In this document: positions 1-7,677 of the stretch, piece by piece | Position numbering within the stretch: position 1 is the stretch's first letter | How the letters are laid out: each line of letters opens with the position of its first letter | From: CAYWMD01 sp964458575 | GTDB taxonomy: Bacteria > Verrucomicrobiota > Verrucomicrobiia > Limisphaerales > JADLHS01 | DNA length: 22,548 nucleotides | Reading direction: 5' to 3' | Assembly (NCBI GenBank): GCA_964458575.1 | Contig: CAYWMD010000085.1 | Span: 1 to 22,548 of the forward strand | Position numbers and translations under genes: made by a program | The notes under the pieces: generated by a model | The model's database searches: none | Seen by the model: the letters and a program-made list of their open reading frames with translations, nothing else | Told to the model about the DNA's origin: nothing

Positions 1-804
1 GTTTCTTCATTCATGTTAACACCCAATCTATCATTGGAGTGTCAACCCCTTTTCCTCTCAAATCAGTCTCATGAACTGGTCGTTAGGACAGCCATTGGCA
101 ACCGTCTGATGTTCGACGGCCGCGACCGCGACCCGGACACGAGCCTCTACAACACTCGCCATCGATGGTATTCGCCTAGCTTTGGAAGATTCGTTCAGCC
201 AGATGCGTTTGGAAAACCTGATTTCAATGTCTCAAGCTTCCTAACCGTAGTCTCCGGCTCGCTTGGAGGTCTCTGGTGGTTTGCAAGTGCGGTCGGATTT
301 CCTAAAATGGAGTCAAGAAACACGTACGCGTTTGTGCTCAATTCGCCGATCGCTCTCAATGACGTGTTTGGCCTGAGACCTTGTTCGGAAATTTGCGAAA
401 TTGCGCGACACGATCCAGAGATTTCGCAGGGCCAAGTAGGTACGGTCGTTTGTTACAACGAGCAAATGTGTCCGTGCGTTCTCGGGTATCCGGCCTTGGA
501 GCCAGGCCTCCCTCTGGAGATAGGACGGTGCCCTGCAATAGATGCTATTGTTGAGCGCCATGAACAGCGTCATGTCGACGCTGGGAACTTGCATTGCGAT
601 CCTGACAAGAAGTGTTCGTACCGCCCTCACTTGCATGAAGTTAACGACGGGGCCGATGTAATGGCCGAGGAGTGCCAATTACGCCGTCAAGACATTGCTG
701 ATCTGGATCGCGCGCGTCTTACTGAGCCTGATCCGTTTTGTGCGATTCGCATGTATGCCCTCATGCTTGGGCAAATACAGAAGACGCGGAACTGTCCTCC
801 CTAG
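1..804 (+). CDS. Rhs-family protein, C-terminal end with Cys-rich HExxH tail (5' partial)
   Basis: The frame is open to the left edge, so this is probably the 3' end of a much larger gene; the first in-window ATG is at 13. Residues numbered from that ATG. Residues 28-61 are an Rhs repeat-associated core (FDGRDRDPDTSLYNTR, then SPSFGRF), and 103-121 carry the core's end, NTYAFVLNSPIALNDVFGL. Rhs proteins build a shell that holds a variable C-terminal effector just after this point. The tail (122-263) has 11 cysteines and the motif HEQRH at 183-187, with a candidate third ligand Glu at 219/220 (AEEC), the arrangement of a zinc metallopeptidase. The many cysteines suggest a disulfide-bonded, secreted or periplasmic domain. 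Function as a toxin is inference from Rhs architecture. Base composition is visibly lower in GC than the genes from 1600 on. Confidence 0.8.
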   Translation, partial: VSSFMLTPNLSLECQPLFLSNQSHELVVRTAIGNRLMFDGRDRDPDTSLYNTRHRWYSPSFGRFVQPDAFGKPDFNVSSFLTVVSGSLGGLWWFASAVGFPKMESRNTYAFVLNSPIALNDVFGLRPCSEICEIARHDPEISQGQVGTVVCYNEQMCPCVLGYPALEPGLPLEIGRCPAIDAIVERHEQRHVDAGNLHCDPDKKCSYRPHLHEVNDGADVMAEECQLRRQDIADLDRARLTEPDPFCAIRMYALMLGQIQKTRNCPP

Positions 805-810
805 CTCCGT

Positions 811-1434
811 GTGCCAATGGTTGCAATCAATTTCCAACATCTTACCCTTCATCTGACCCTTTTGGGTATGATCGGCTGGCTTCAGGGTTGTAAATCCAAA
901 CCGATTGAAACATCACATTCAGAGGCAATGCACTCTGGTTCGCCGACCACTCAATCCGATAATTCTGGAGTTGAAAACGTTCGCGCCACTTCTGCGTGCG
1001 CCGCAGTCGAGGCCGCCGTGGCTGAGGCAATTTGCGCTCTTTCAGAACAGCAACTGCAAGCCCAGAACTTCAATTTGTTTGCAAAACGGGATAATGGTAT
1101 TTGGGAAGTCAATTTTCAAATTCGCACAGGCATCTTGAAGAACGCTGTTAAACCCGCACCCTCAGTTGCTTTGGAGGCTCGCGAACTTATCCTTAGCGCA
1201 CCATATTCCAAGGCAGTAGATTCCCGGCCGCTTCGCGTTCACGTTGCCGTAGCAGTAGCCGTTAATTCTCTGACAGTCCGCAAGCAAATGCCCAAGGACT
1301 TCACTCTCAGGGCAGAGAAGATTGACGATACGTGGCAAGTTACATTCGATGCGATTCCACGTAGATTACACTCGGACATCATTGTCGTCGTTTATGCCGA
1401 CGGGAAGGCTTGGGTGCTGCCGGCGGGCTGGTAA
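811..1434 (+). CDS. Putative lipoprotein, candidate immunity protein for the Rhs tail
   Basis: A 207-residue protein starting at GTG 811 (ATG 817 is an alternative), 6 nt after the Rhs stop, so the two are probably co-transcribed and translationally coupled; no clear ribosome binding site is seen. The N-terminus is a hydrophobic stretch ending in WLQGC (Cys 27), which fits a lipobox imperfectly (Gln at -2), followed by a Ser/Thr/Gly-rich linker typical of lipoproteins. The rest, about residues 65-207, is a small globular domain with no family I recognise; FAKRDNGIWEVNF and LRAEKIDDTWQVTF look like two related beta strands ending in W-x-V-x-F. Position after an Rhs tip with a protease-like tail suggests an envelope-located immunity protein. 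That is inference; an unrelated accessory lipoprotein is the alternative. Confidence 0.6.
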   Translation: MPMVAINFQHLTLHLTLLGMIGWLQGCKSKPIETSHSEAMHSGSPTTQSDNSGVENVRATSACAAVEAAVAEAICALSEQQLQAQNFNLFAKRDNGIWEVNFQIRTGILKNAVKPAPSVALEARELILSAPYSKAVDSRPLRVHVAVAVAVNSLTVRKQMPKDFTLRAEKIDDTWQVTFDAIPRRLHSDIIVVVYADGKAWVLPAGW

Positions 1435-1524
1435 AGGAACCATTCGTTAAGTTGGTCGCGTGCGAATTTCTGCGATGGTTGGTTTCGAGTTCAAAGCAGA
1501 AGGTATGCTCCTGTTGCGATTTTG

Positions 1525-1577
1525 CGGCTTGAAATTTCCATTGAGCTTTGGGCTTTTAACTTTGAGCTTTGAAGCCG
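1525..1577. repeat. Short GAGCTTTG-type repeat cluster upstream of psd
   Basis: The 168-nt spacer before psd holds two copies of TTGAGCTTTG (1541-1550 and 1562-1571) with a related GGGCTTTTAAC between them, enclosed by CGGCTT (1525-1530) and its complement AAGCCG (1572-1577). It looks like a degenerate dispersed intergenic repeat rather than a promoter. No function can be assigned. Confidence 0.4.
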
Positions 1578-1602
1578 ACGGTCGGGTCTTTAAGTTGACG
1601 AC

Positions 1603-2289
1603 ATGAAACACGCGGGGAAGGCGTTTCAAGCGGCAATTCGATTGATATTGCTTGCGCTGGGCGCAGTGCTGTTATTGCTCGTGGTCGGCGTACTAGCCAA
1701 AGCCATCGGGTCGTTCGTGGCCGCCCTGGCCTCGACGCTGGTGGTTCTGTGGGTACTGTTCGCCGCGTTCACCCTGTATTTCTTCCGCGACCCGGAGCCG
1801 CAAGTGCCGGCTGAGCGCGCCGTCATCGTCTCGCCCGCGCACGGTACGGTGGATGTAATAGATGAAACCACGGAGGCGGATTTCATGGGCGGCCCGTGCA
1901 AACGCATTTCCATTTTCCTGAACGTGTTCAATGTCCACGTCCAACGCGCGCCGGTGAACGGCAAGATCGTTTTTCACAAGCACACCGAGGGTCAGTTTGT
2001 CAGCGCCACGCGCAGCGATTGCGGCAGCTTCAATGAAAATGTCCTGCTGGGGTTCGCCCCAACCGAATTTCCCAGCGTCAAACTTGGCGTGCGACTCATC
2101 GCCGGTTTGATTGCGCGCCGCATCATCGTGTGGGCCGCCGCCGGCGAAACCGTGCCGCGCGGCGAGCGCATCAGCCTCATCCAGTTCGGGTCGCGGGCGG
2201 ACGTTTACCTGCCGCTGAACGCCAAAATTCGCTGCCGGCTCGGCGACAAGGTCAAAGGCGGCGAAACCGTCATCGCCACCTTCGAATAG
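1603..2289 (+). CDS. psd: Phosphatidylserine decarboxylase
   Basis: Converts phosphatidylserine to phosphatidylethanolamine and CO2 at the inner membrane, using a pyruvoyl group made by self-cleavage. At 228 residues it is the short class. Residues 14-33 and 38-58 form a hydrophobic membrane anchor; FFRDPE at 60-65 marks the start of the catalytic fold; IFLNVFNVHVQRAPVNG (104-120) is the family signature; FGSR at 195-198 is the self-cleavage site, with Ser197 expected to become the pyruvoyl group. One oddity: the usual SPADG is SPAHG (77-81), so the conserved Asp, part of the charge relay in the E. coli enzyme, is His. The stop is 10 nt before pssA, which makes its substrate. Start ATG 1603 places the anchor at the N-terminus, as expected. 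Confidence 0.93.
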   Translation: MKHAGKAFQAAIRLILLALGAVLLLLVVGVLAKAIGSFVAALASTLVVLWVLFAAFTLYFFRDPEPQVPAERAVIVSPAHGTVDVIDETTEADFMGGPCKRISIFLNVFNVHVQRAPVNGKIVFHKHTEGQFVSATRSDCGSFNENVLLGFAPTEFPSVKLGVRLIAGLIARRIIVWAAAGETVPRGERISLIQFGSRADVYLPLNAKIRCRLGDKVKGGETVIATFE

Positions 2290-2299
2290 TATTCCCCTT

Positions 2300-3175
2300 A
2301 TGGCCTCCCCCGCGCCACCCACCCCGCCGAAGGGCGACAGCGTTGACGCCCGGCTGAAAATTTATTTCCTGCCGAACCTGCTCACGGCGGGGAATTTGTT
2401 TTGCGGTTTCGTGGCGTTGACCAAGATTGTCGAGGCGGATTTGACGCCGTCCCTGGAAGGCATCATCCATTGGGGGCCGATCAAGTGGGCGCTCGCCTTC
2501 ATCCTGTTGGCGTGCATTTTTGATTTGTTCGACGGCCGGGTCGCGCGCATGGGCGGGGTGGAAAGTCCGTTCGGGCGCGAATTCGACTCGCTGGCGGATT
2601 TGATTTCGTTCGGGGTGGCGCCGGCGTTTCTGGTACATCGGGTTGTCTTCAAGGAAGTGTTCATCAACTACCCGCAAATCGGCTGGTTCATCGCTTCGAT
2701 TTATCTGCTGTGCGGCGCGTTCCGGCTGGCGCGGTTCAACTGTTTGTCCGCGATGGCCGGGGCCGGCGGCGGGAAGGAGTTTCTGGGATTCCCGATTCCG
2801 TCCGCGGCGGGCCTGGTCGCGTCCCTGACCCTCCTGGTCATCCATCTCAACGAGAACGAACGGGGGCTGGGCCACTGGAAATACGTGCCGGCGGTGGTGC
2901 TGGTGTTTTTGTCGGCCATGATGGTGAGCACGGTGCGGTATCCGAGCTTCAAATCGCTCGGCCTGCGCTCGACCAGCACGTTTACCAAGGCGATTCTGGC
3001 GGCGTTGTTTCTGGGCGGATTGCTGGTCTTGCAGGAGAAGGTGCTTTACTACGTGTTGCCGGCGTTTTTTACGCTCTACCTGACCTACGGTTTCGTGCGG
3101 CCACGCATCTCGCGCGCGATGCGCCGGGAAATCGAGGAAGAGGACGAGGAGGATAACGGCGCCAACGCGTCGTAG
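2300..3175 (+). CDS. pssA: CDP-diacylglycerol--serine O-phosphatidyltransferase
   Basis: Makes phosphatidylserine from CDP-diacylglycerol and serine; the product is the substrate of the psd gene just upstream. A polytopic membrane protein of 291 residues. The CDP-alcohol phosphatidyltransferase signature D-x2-DG-x2-AR-x8-G-x3-D-x3-D is complete: D75, D78-G79, A82-R83, G92, D96 and D100. FLPNLLTAGNLFCGF at 23-37 is the typical first helix of this class. The end is a very acidic cytoplasmic tail (EEEDEEDN). Psd and pssA next to one another is a familiar bacterial arrangement, supporting a dedicated phosphatidylethanolamine operon. The stop lies 4 nt before the next gene. Confidence 0.93.
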   Translation: MASPAPPTPPKGDSVDARLKIYFLPNLLTAGNLFCGFVALTKIVEADLTPSLEGIIHWGPIKWALAFILLACIFDLFDGRVARMGGVESPFGREFDSLADLISFGVAPAFLVHRVVFKEVFINYPQIGWFIASIYLLCGAFRLARFNCLSAMAGAGGGKEFLGFPIPSAAGLVASLTLLVIHLNENERGLGHWKYVPAVVLVFLSAMMVSTVRYPSFKSLGLRSTSTFTKAILAALFLGGLLVLQEKVLYYVLPAFFTLYLTYGFVRPRISRAMRREIEEEDEEDNGANAS

Positions 3176-3179
3176 CGGC

Positions 3180-3869
3180 ATGTTGGAATTACCACCTATC
3201 GCGACCGCGGCGCTGACCGGGTTCATCAGTGGTCTGCTGCTTTCCATCCCGGTCGGGCCCGTCAATCTGACGATCATGAACGAGGGCGCGCGGCGGGGGT
3301 TCATGTGGGCGCTGCTCATCGGGTTCGGGGCCTCGGTGATGGAGGTGATCTACTGCGCGATCGCGTTTACCGGTTTTTCACAGTTGTTTCAAAACCGGGT
3401 CGTGAAGGCCTCCATGGAGGTTTTCAGCTTCGTGTTCATGCTGTTCCTCGGGATCAAGTTTTTGATGGCCAAGACGGTGGCCGCGCCGATGCACCTGAGC
3501 AACGCCGCTGATAAAATCGAGGAGCGCATCGAGGAAAAGCTGCATCCGCATTCGGCGTTCATGACCGGGTTCGTGCGCGTGATGGCCAATCCGGGCGTGC
3601 TGCTGTTCTGGATCATTCTCGCGGCGAACTTCATGTCGCGCGAGTGGGTGGCGCCCAATCTGCGGGGCAAGCTCGCCTGTGTGTCCGGCGTGGCGCTGGG
3701 GACGGGGCTTTGGTTTTTCGCCCTGAGTTTCGGTGTTTCGCGCGGCCACGGCAAGTTCAGCGAACGGACGCTGTTGAAGATGGAGCATTTCTCCGGGTTC
3801 GCGCTGCTGACGCTGGGGTTGATTCACGGCGGCCACATCGCGTGGCAACTGGCGAAGAACCGGATGTAA
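3180..3869 (+). CDS. LysE/RhtB-family exporter
   Basis: A 229-residue inner-membrane protein with about six hydrophobic segments. The N-terminus GFISGLLLSIPVGPVNLTIM (14-33) followed by a Gly/Ala-Arg-rich loop (EGARRGF) is the LysE/RhtB signature; members export amino acids or related small molecules. A charged linker (DKIEERIEEKLHPHS) separates the two halves, as usual. It starts 4 nt after pssA, so it is very likely in the same transcript. Substrate cannot be read from sequence; the operon suggests, weakly, serine or ethanolamine handling. The next gene is convergent, 17 nt away, and the gap contains the perfect palindrome GCGACGTCGC (3870-3879). Confidence 0.85.
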   Translation: MLELPPIATAALTGFISGLLLSIPVGPVNLTIMNEGARRGFMWALLIGFGASVMEVIYCAIAFTGFSQLFQNRVVKASMEVFSFVFMLFLGIKFLMAKTVAAPMHLSNAADKIEERIEEKLHPHSAFMTGFVRVMANPGVLLFWIILAANFMSREWVAPNLRGKLACVSGVALGTGLWFFALSFGVSRGHGKFSERTLLKMEHFSGFALLTLGLIHGGHIAWQLAKNRM

Positions 3870-3886
3870 GCGACGTCGCGGCCCCG

Positions 3887-5944
3887 TCAGGACCGGACCG
3901 CTTTTTCCTCACCCGCAGGCAACGAGATGCGCACGAGACCGGCGTGCCCGGATTTCGGCGCGACGATCTCCAGCTTGCCGCGGTGGGTCTCGATGATCTT
4001 GCGGGTCACCGCCAGCCCGAGGCCCAGGCCGACGTTGCGGGTGGTGTAGAACGGGGCCGAAGCGCGTTTCAGGGCTTCCGGCGTGAAGCCAGTGCCGTTG
4101 TCCTGGACCTCGATGCAAAGCCCCGCGTTTTCATCGCCGGCGGCGCCCGTTTGCAGGCGCACGCCGATTTTCGGATCGCTGGGATTGGCCTGGAGCGCGT
4201 TGAGGAGGACTTCGGTAAAGGCGTATTTCAACGCGGCGCGGTCGCCGGTGACCAGGACCGGTTTGCCCGGGCTTTCGCATTTCAACTGGCCGGTCTTCAC
4301 GGGCTGGTGTTTCCGCGCCTCCTGGTAGGCCTCTTCGATCAACGGGGCGACCGGAAAGGCTTCCGACGAGGCGAGCGCGTCGCGCGCCAGGAAGCGCATC
4401 TGGTTGATCAAACGCATGACGCGCTTGACGCTGTCCTCCATCGCGCTGCTGAGCGACGCGCGGAATTCGGGATCACGATATTTTTCCGCCAGCAACTGCT
4501 GGTGGGTGGAGAGCGGCACCATGGCGTTGCCGACCTCGTGCGCAAGCCGGTCGGCCATGGTTTTGACGAGGCGCAGGTTGGCGGTTTCGACCTCGAGGTG
4601 GCGCAATTGCTCGCTTTGGGTCAGGTCCTCGACGGTAAGCAACGCCGAAGTCGGCGGACCGGCCGGCTGCCGCTGGAAGGGAACGATGGAGACATGGAGC
4701 ACGGTGCCCGGCGATTCCGGCGGTTCGAACTTGAACGGGGCAATGGCCGTGCCGGTGCGCAGGACCTGATAGACCTTGGTGGCCAGCAACTGCGGCAGGT
4801 CGGGGAACTCCAGTTCGCCGCCGCGTCCGCTCTTCGCAAAATGTTTCCGCGCCATTTTGTTGGCGTGCAGGATTTTCAGGTCGCGGCTCACGACCACGCA
4901 CGCGCTGCTCAATTCCCGGAGTACACCGGCCATCATCTCGTGATTGGCGACCAACTGGTCGTGCAGCCAGATGTTGCGGATGGCCAGGCCTGCCTGTTCC
5001 AGCAGATGAAAAATCAATTCCAATTCGGCGTTCACCAGCGGTTCGCCGGTGACACGTCCGTCAAACAGGGCCACGCCAATGACGGTCTCACGGTCGAGAA
5101 TCGGCACCGCCACCTGGGCGCCGAGCAATTCAAATTCCTTTAACGACTCGAGATCGTTGCGGGCTTCATCGCTGTTGCGCCGGAGGATGCGGCCGAGGCG
5201 GAAAAGCTGGCCGCCGATTCCGCTGTCGAGCGAGAGTTCGAAGTGTTCCAGCAGACCGCCGGACAACCCGATGGCGCTGGCGGCGCGCAACCGGCGGCTT
5301 TCCTCCGGTGAGGTCATGCTGCCGGCTTCCGACAACGGTTGCCGGAGGAAGATGACGGCGCGGTTGACGCTGACCATTTTGCGCAGCAGCAACAGGAATT
5401 GCTTCAGCAGCGCGGCGCTGTCGAGTGAGTGCGTGAGGATGGCCGAGAAATCGCGAAGCACTTCGGTTGTCTGCGACGGGCCAGCCGGCAAGGCGGACAA
5501 AGCCGCGGGTGACGACGCATAAAACCGGGTGGTATCCGTGGAAATCAGGGCGGGAGGCGCGGTGGTCACCATCGGATTATTCGGGGCGACGGTGAGCGCG
5601 CGGTCCAGCAACGTGGCGAGCATGCGGACGCGCACCGGTTTGGTCAGCACCTGGGTGACGCCCTTGAGATAAGCCTCCTCCTCCCATTCGGGAAGTTTTG
5701 CGTCGGTGCAGACGAAGATGGGAATTTTCGGATTGTGACGGCGAATTTTTTCCAGCACCCAGATTCCCTGGACGTTGGACAAATCCAGGTCGAGGATGCA
5801 GGCATGGCTCAAGCCGTGGGCCAGCAGCGGTTCGGCTTCCTCAAAACTGGCACGGTGAACAACGCGAAAGTGTTCCGGATTGAGGCCGGCGCGCAGCGTC
5901 TCAGCCAACTCCGGGTGCGCTGTCAGAACCAAAATCGTTTTCAT
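3887..5944 (-). CDS. Receiver-GAF-PAS sensor histidine kinase
   Basis: A soluble kinase of 685 residues from ATG 5944. An upstream in-frame ATG at 6040 exists, but its 32 extra residues are unlike a receiver N-terminus, whereas MKTILVLTAHPE begins one. Domains: receiver at about 1-118 (phosphoacceptor candidate D52, T80, K102), GAF at about 165-325, PAS at about 335-440, HisKA with H469 (LAHEVGNAMVPL), and an HATPase with N-box N582, G1 DNGTG 615-619 and G2 GLGLGL 639-644, all intact. The receiver lacks the acidic pair: the usual DD is replaced by T-A-H, so it may not bind Mg2+ or be phosphorylated. It lies downstream of the Phc-like cassette on the same strand, 447 nt away, and may or may not belong to it. 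No output regulator is adjacent. Confidence 0.88.
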   Translation of the reverse strand: MKTILVLTAHPELAETLRAGLNPEHFRVVHRASFEEAEPLLAHGLSHACILDLDLSNVQGIWVLEKIRRHNPKIPIFVCTDAKLPEWEEEAYLKGVTQVLTKPVRVRMLATLLDRALTVAPNNPMVTTAPPALISTDTTRFYASSPAALSALPAGPSQTTEVLRDFSAILTHSLDSAALLKQFLLLLRKMVSVNRAVIFLRQPLSEAGSMTSPEESRRLRAASAIGLSGGLLEHFELSLDSGIGGQLFRLGRILRRNSDEARNDLESLKEFELLGAQVAVPILDRETVIGVALFDGRVTGEPLVNAELELIFHLLEQAGLAIRNIWLHDQLVANHEMMAGVLRELSSACVVVSRDLKILHANKMARKHFAKSGRGGELEFPDLPQLLATKVYQVLRTGTAIAPFKFEPPESPGTVLHVSIVPFQRQPAGPPTSALLTVEDLTQSEQLRHLEVETANLRLVKTMADRLAHEVGNAMVPLSTHQQLLAEKYRDPEFRASLSSAMEDSVKRVMRLINQMRFLARDALASSEAFPVAPLIEEAYQEARKHQPVKTGQLKCESPGKPVLVTGDRAALKYAFTEVLLNALQANPSDPKIGVRLQTGAAGDENAGLCIEVQDNGTGFTPEALKRASAPFYTTRNVGLGLGLAVTRKIIETHRGKLEIVAPKSGHAGLVRISLPAGEEKAVRS

Positions 5945-6266
5945 CGTGCATTTACCCTGGTGGATACCCGTGCAAAGCAGCCGCACCAGCCCGGTGCATT
6001 TTTCAAGCTTGCCGCGTTGCCGACGATCATGGTTTTCCACCTCTGCCCGGCCATGATCAGTTTCCCGGATTGCCTGCCCGGCGACCCAAAGCTGGTCTCA
6101 AACCGTTTCGCTGCTGAATGATAAGCCATAGATTCGCCCGCAGGTCAAATACTCTTCTCCTTGATAATTGCCGCAACGCACGCCGTCCGACAACGTGAGA
6201 TACTACCGATTTTGGCTTATGAGATTTTCTGGGAACCCCCAGGGATTTTCCGGGGAGGGGACAGCC

Positions 6267-6296
6267 GGCTGGGCAATCCAGGGTTCAAACCCAGCC
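6267..6296. other. Inverted repeat, 7-bp arms
   Basis: GGCTGGG and CCCAGCC are separated by 16 nt that include GGGTTCAAA. The end resembles the T-arm of a tRNA, but no other tRNA arm can be folded around it. It could be a leader structure or operator for the kinase gene starting at 5944; nothing in the sequence decides this. Confidence 0.3.
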
Positions 6297-6364
6297 AAAT
6301 GCCCCTGATTGGCGGGGAGTTCGCGGTGGCTTACGCTTGAAGCCGCGGGGCTGGGTGCTGTTGT

Positions 6365-6385
6365 CCGACGTGATCTGAACGTCGG
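6365..6385 (-). terminator. Terminator-like hairpin after the PhcQ-like gene
   Basis: A perfect 7-bp stem (CCGACGT / ACGTCGG) with a 7-nt loop begins 6 nt beyond the stop codon of the receiver-kinase gene that ends at 6392. Its position suits transcription termination or 3'-end protection, but no T-run follows on the minus strand, so it is not a standard intrinsic terminator. Confidence 0.4.
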
Positions 6386-6391
6386 GTGCGT

Positions 6392-7651
6392 TTAGTCCGA
6401 GGATATCAGCTTGTCCCAAAGCGACTCGTTGAGGAGGACCTTCTTGAGAAAATCGTGGTCGCCGTCAGCCGGGGCCGCGCGTTCCGGAAAGACCGGCAGG
6501 CGCAGGGTGAAGGTGGTGCCCTGTCCCTGTTCGCTCTTTGCTTCGATCTTGCCGCCGTGGTGATAGACGATGAAAAAACAGGCCATCAGATGAATGCCAT
6601 ACTCCGCGGGCGTGTCGGTGCGGACCACGAACGGGTCGAACAACACGCGCAAGGCCTCCTGCGGCAGGCCGGGGCCGTTGTCTTGTACCTGCAATTCAAC
6701 TTCCGGCTTCTGGCTGCCATCGAGCAACCGGGCCGTGAGGGTCAGGCGGCAGCCAGCGGGAAGACTCGCGATCTCATCCTTGAACAACAACTCGAACAAG
6801 CGGGCGAATTTTGGACCGTCCACGTTGAGCTTCGGCAGGGAATCGGGGATTTGATTGTCCACTTGGATGTTCTTCGCGGCGAAGCTGGCGTTCAGGGACG
6901 CGACCGAGGCGCCGACCGCGTCGCGCAAGACCACCTGGTCGGGAAATTGCGCCGAGGGTTTTTCCGAAGCGGTCCACAGATCCTTTAGGAGATTGTTGAT
7001 GCGCTCGATCTGCCACTGGACGTTCGAATAATAGTCCTTCCAGAAATCGGGATTCCGCAGGCCGGCAACCTCCACTTTCTCCTCCTCCATCTTGGCCGGG
7101 GCCAAGTCGAGAAAGGTTTTCACGGCCACGAGCGCGTTGCGGATGTGATGGCTCAGCCCGGCGGCCAGCAGACCCAGGCTCACGATCCGGTCGGCAATCA
7201 TCATGTTGTGCAGCACGGAGAGTTTTTCGTGCAGCAACTGGTCGCGTTCGCGGTGCACCAGGAAGAACTCCAGGCCGCGCTTCAGGGTTTGTTCCAACTG
7301 CGGCACGTCCCAGGGCTTGGTCACGTATTTATAGATGGCCCCCGTGTTGACCGCGGCGACCGCGGCGTCCATGTCCGAATAGGCCGTGGCGAGGATGCGG
7401 ATGATGCGCGGGCGAAGCTGGCGGGCGCGCTCCAGCAGCCACACGCCCTTTTCGCCGGGCATGCGCTGGTCGGTCATGAGCAGGCCCACCTCGTCCTTGT
7501 GCTGTTCCAGAAGCTTCAGACCTTCGTGGGCGTTCGGCGCGGTGAAAATCCGAAATTGGTCGTTGAACGCGCGGGTGAAATTCTTCAACGACTTCTCCTC
7601 GTCGTCCACGTAGAGAATCGCGAATTTCTTGTAGTCGTATAAGGGTTGCAT
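6392..7651 (-). CDS. PhcQ-like receiver protein with degenerate histidine-kinase domain
   Basis: A 419-residue protein with an N-terminal receiver (acidic pair D16-D17, phosphoacceptor D61 in LMTDQRMPG, K112 in VTKPW) and a C-terminal kinase-like module. The H-box SHHIRNALVAVKTF has H168. The ATP-binding half is unusual: the N-box reads LLFKDEIASL, with Lys291 where the Mg-ATP Asn should be; G1 is intact (DNGPG 324-328); and the G2 glycines are largely lost (PAEYGIHLM, about 348-356). It may bind a partner rather than phosphorylate itself. It follows the hybrid kinase by 26 nt on the same strand, so it is probably its operon partner. Receiver plus kinase-like output, placed last after a PhcB-like methyltransferase and PhcS/PhcR-like proteins, matches PhcQ of the Ralstonia quorum-sensing operon by architecture and position. 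Confidence 0.85.
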   Translation of the reverse strand: MQPLYDYKKFAILYVDDEEKSLKNFTRAFNDQFRIFTAPNAHEGLKLLEQHKDEVGLLMTDQRMPGEKGVWLLERARQLRPRIIRILATAYSDMDAAVAAVNTGAIYKYVTKPWDVPQLEQTLKRGLEFFLVHRERDQLLHEKLSVLHNMMIADRIVSLGLLAAGLSHHIRNALVAVKTFLDLAPAKMEEEKVEVAGLRNPDFWKDYYSNVQWQIERINNLLKDLWTASEKPSAQFPDQVVLRDAVGASVASLNASFAAKNIQVDNQIPDSLPKLNVDGPKFARLFELLFKDEIASLPAGCRLTLTARLLDGSQKPEVELQVQDNGPGLPQEALRVLFDPFVVRTDTPAEYGIHLMACFFIVYHHGGKIEAKSEQGQGTTFTLRLPVFPERAAPADGDHDFLKKVLLNESLWDKLISSD

Positions 7652-7677
7652 GGCGACTTCAGTTGCGGTGTTTCATG

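Larger units (their letters stand above)
5945..6391. other. 447-nt intergenic region between two kinase genes
   Basis: No convincing gene is seen here. The minus-strand reading frame upstream of 5944 stays open for some distance but shows no family features. Two perfect inverted repeats are visible: GGCTGGG (6267-6273) with CCCAGCC (6290-6296), and CCGACGT (6365-6371) with ACGTCGG (6379-6385). A weak minus-strand promoter-like pair can be drawn (TTGTCG, 18-nt spacer, AATTAT, around 6165-6195) with only 4/6 matches in each box. The length and the hairpin suggest that the downstream kinase gene has its own promoter. Confidence 0.5.

Noticed and set aside
3644..5143. Long plus-strand open frame (499 codons) across the end of the LysE gene and the GAF-PAS kinase
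   Set aside because: Antisense shadow of a GC-rich gene; the Arg/Gly/Val-rich translation has no family features while the minus strand encodes complete kinase motifs.
5945..6040. 32-residue N-terminal extension of the GAF-PAS kinase
   Set aside because: The receiver begins at MKTILVL (ATG 5944); the extension is Arg/Cys-rich and unlike a signal or domain.
6277..6296. tRNA T-arm-like GGGTTCAAACCC
   Set aside because: The 5-bp T-stem does not pair correctly and no acceptor, D or anticodon arm can be placed around it.
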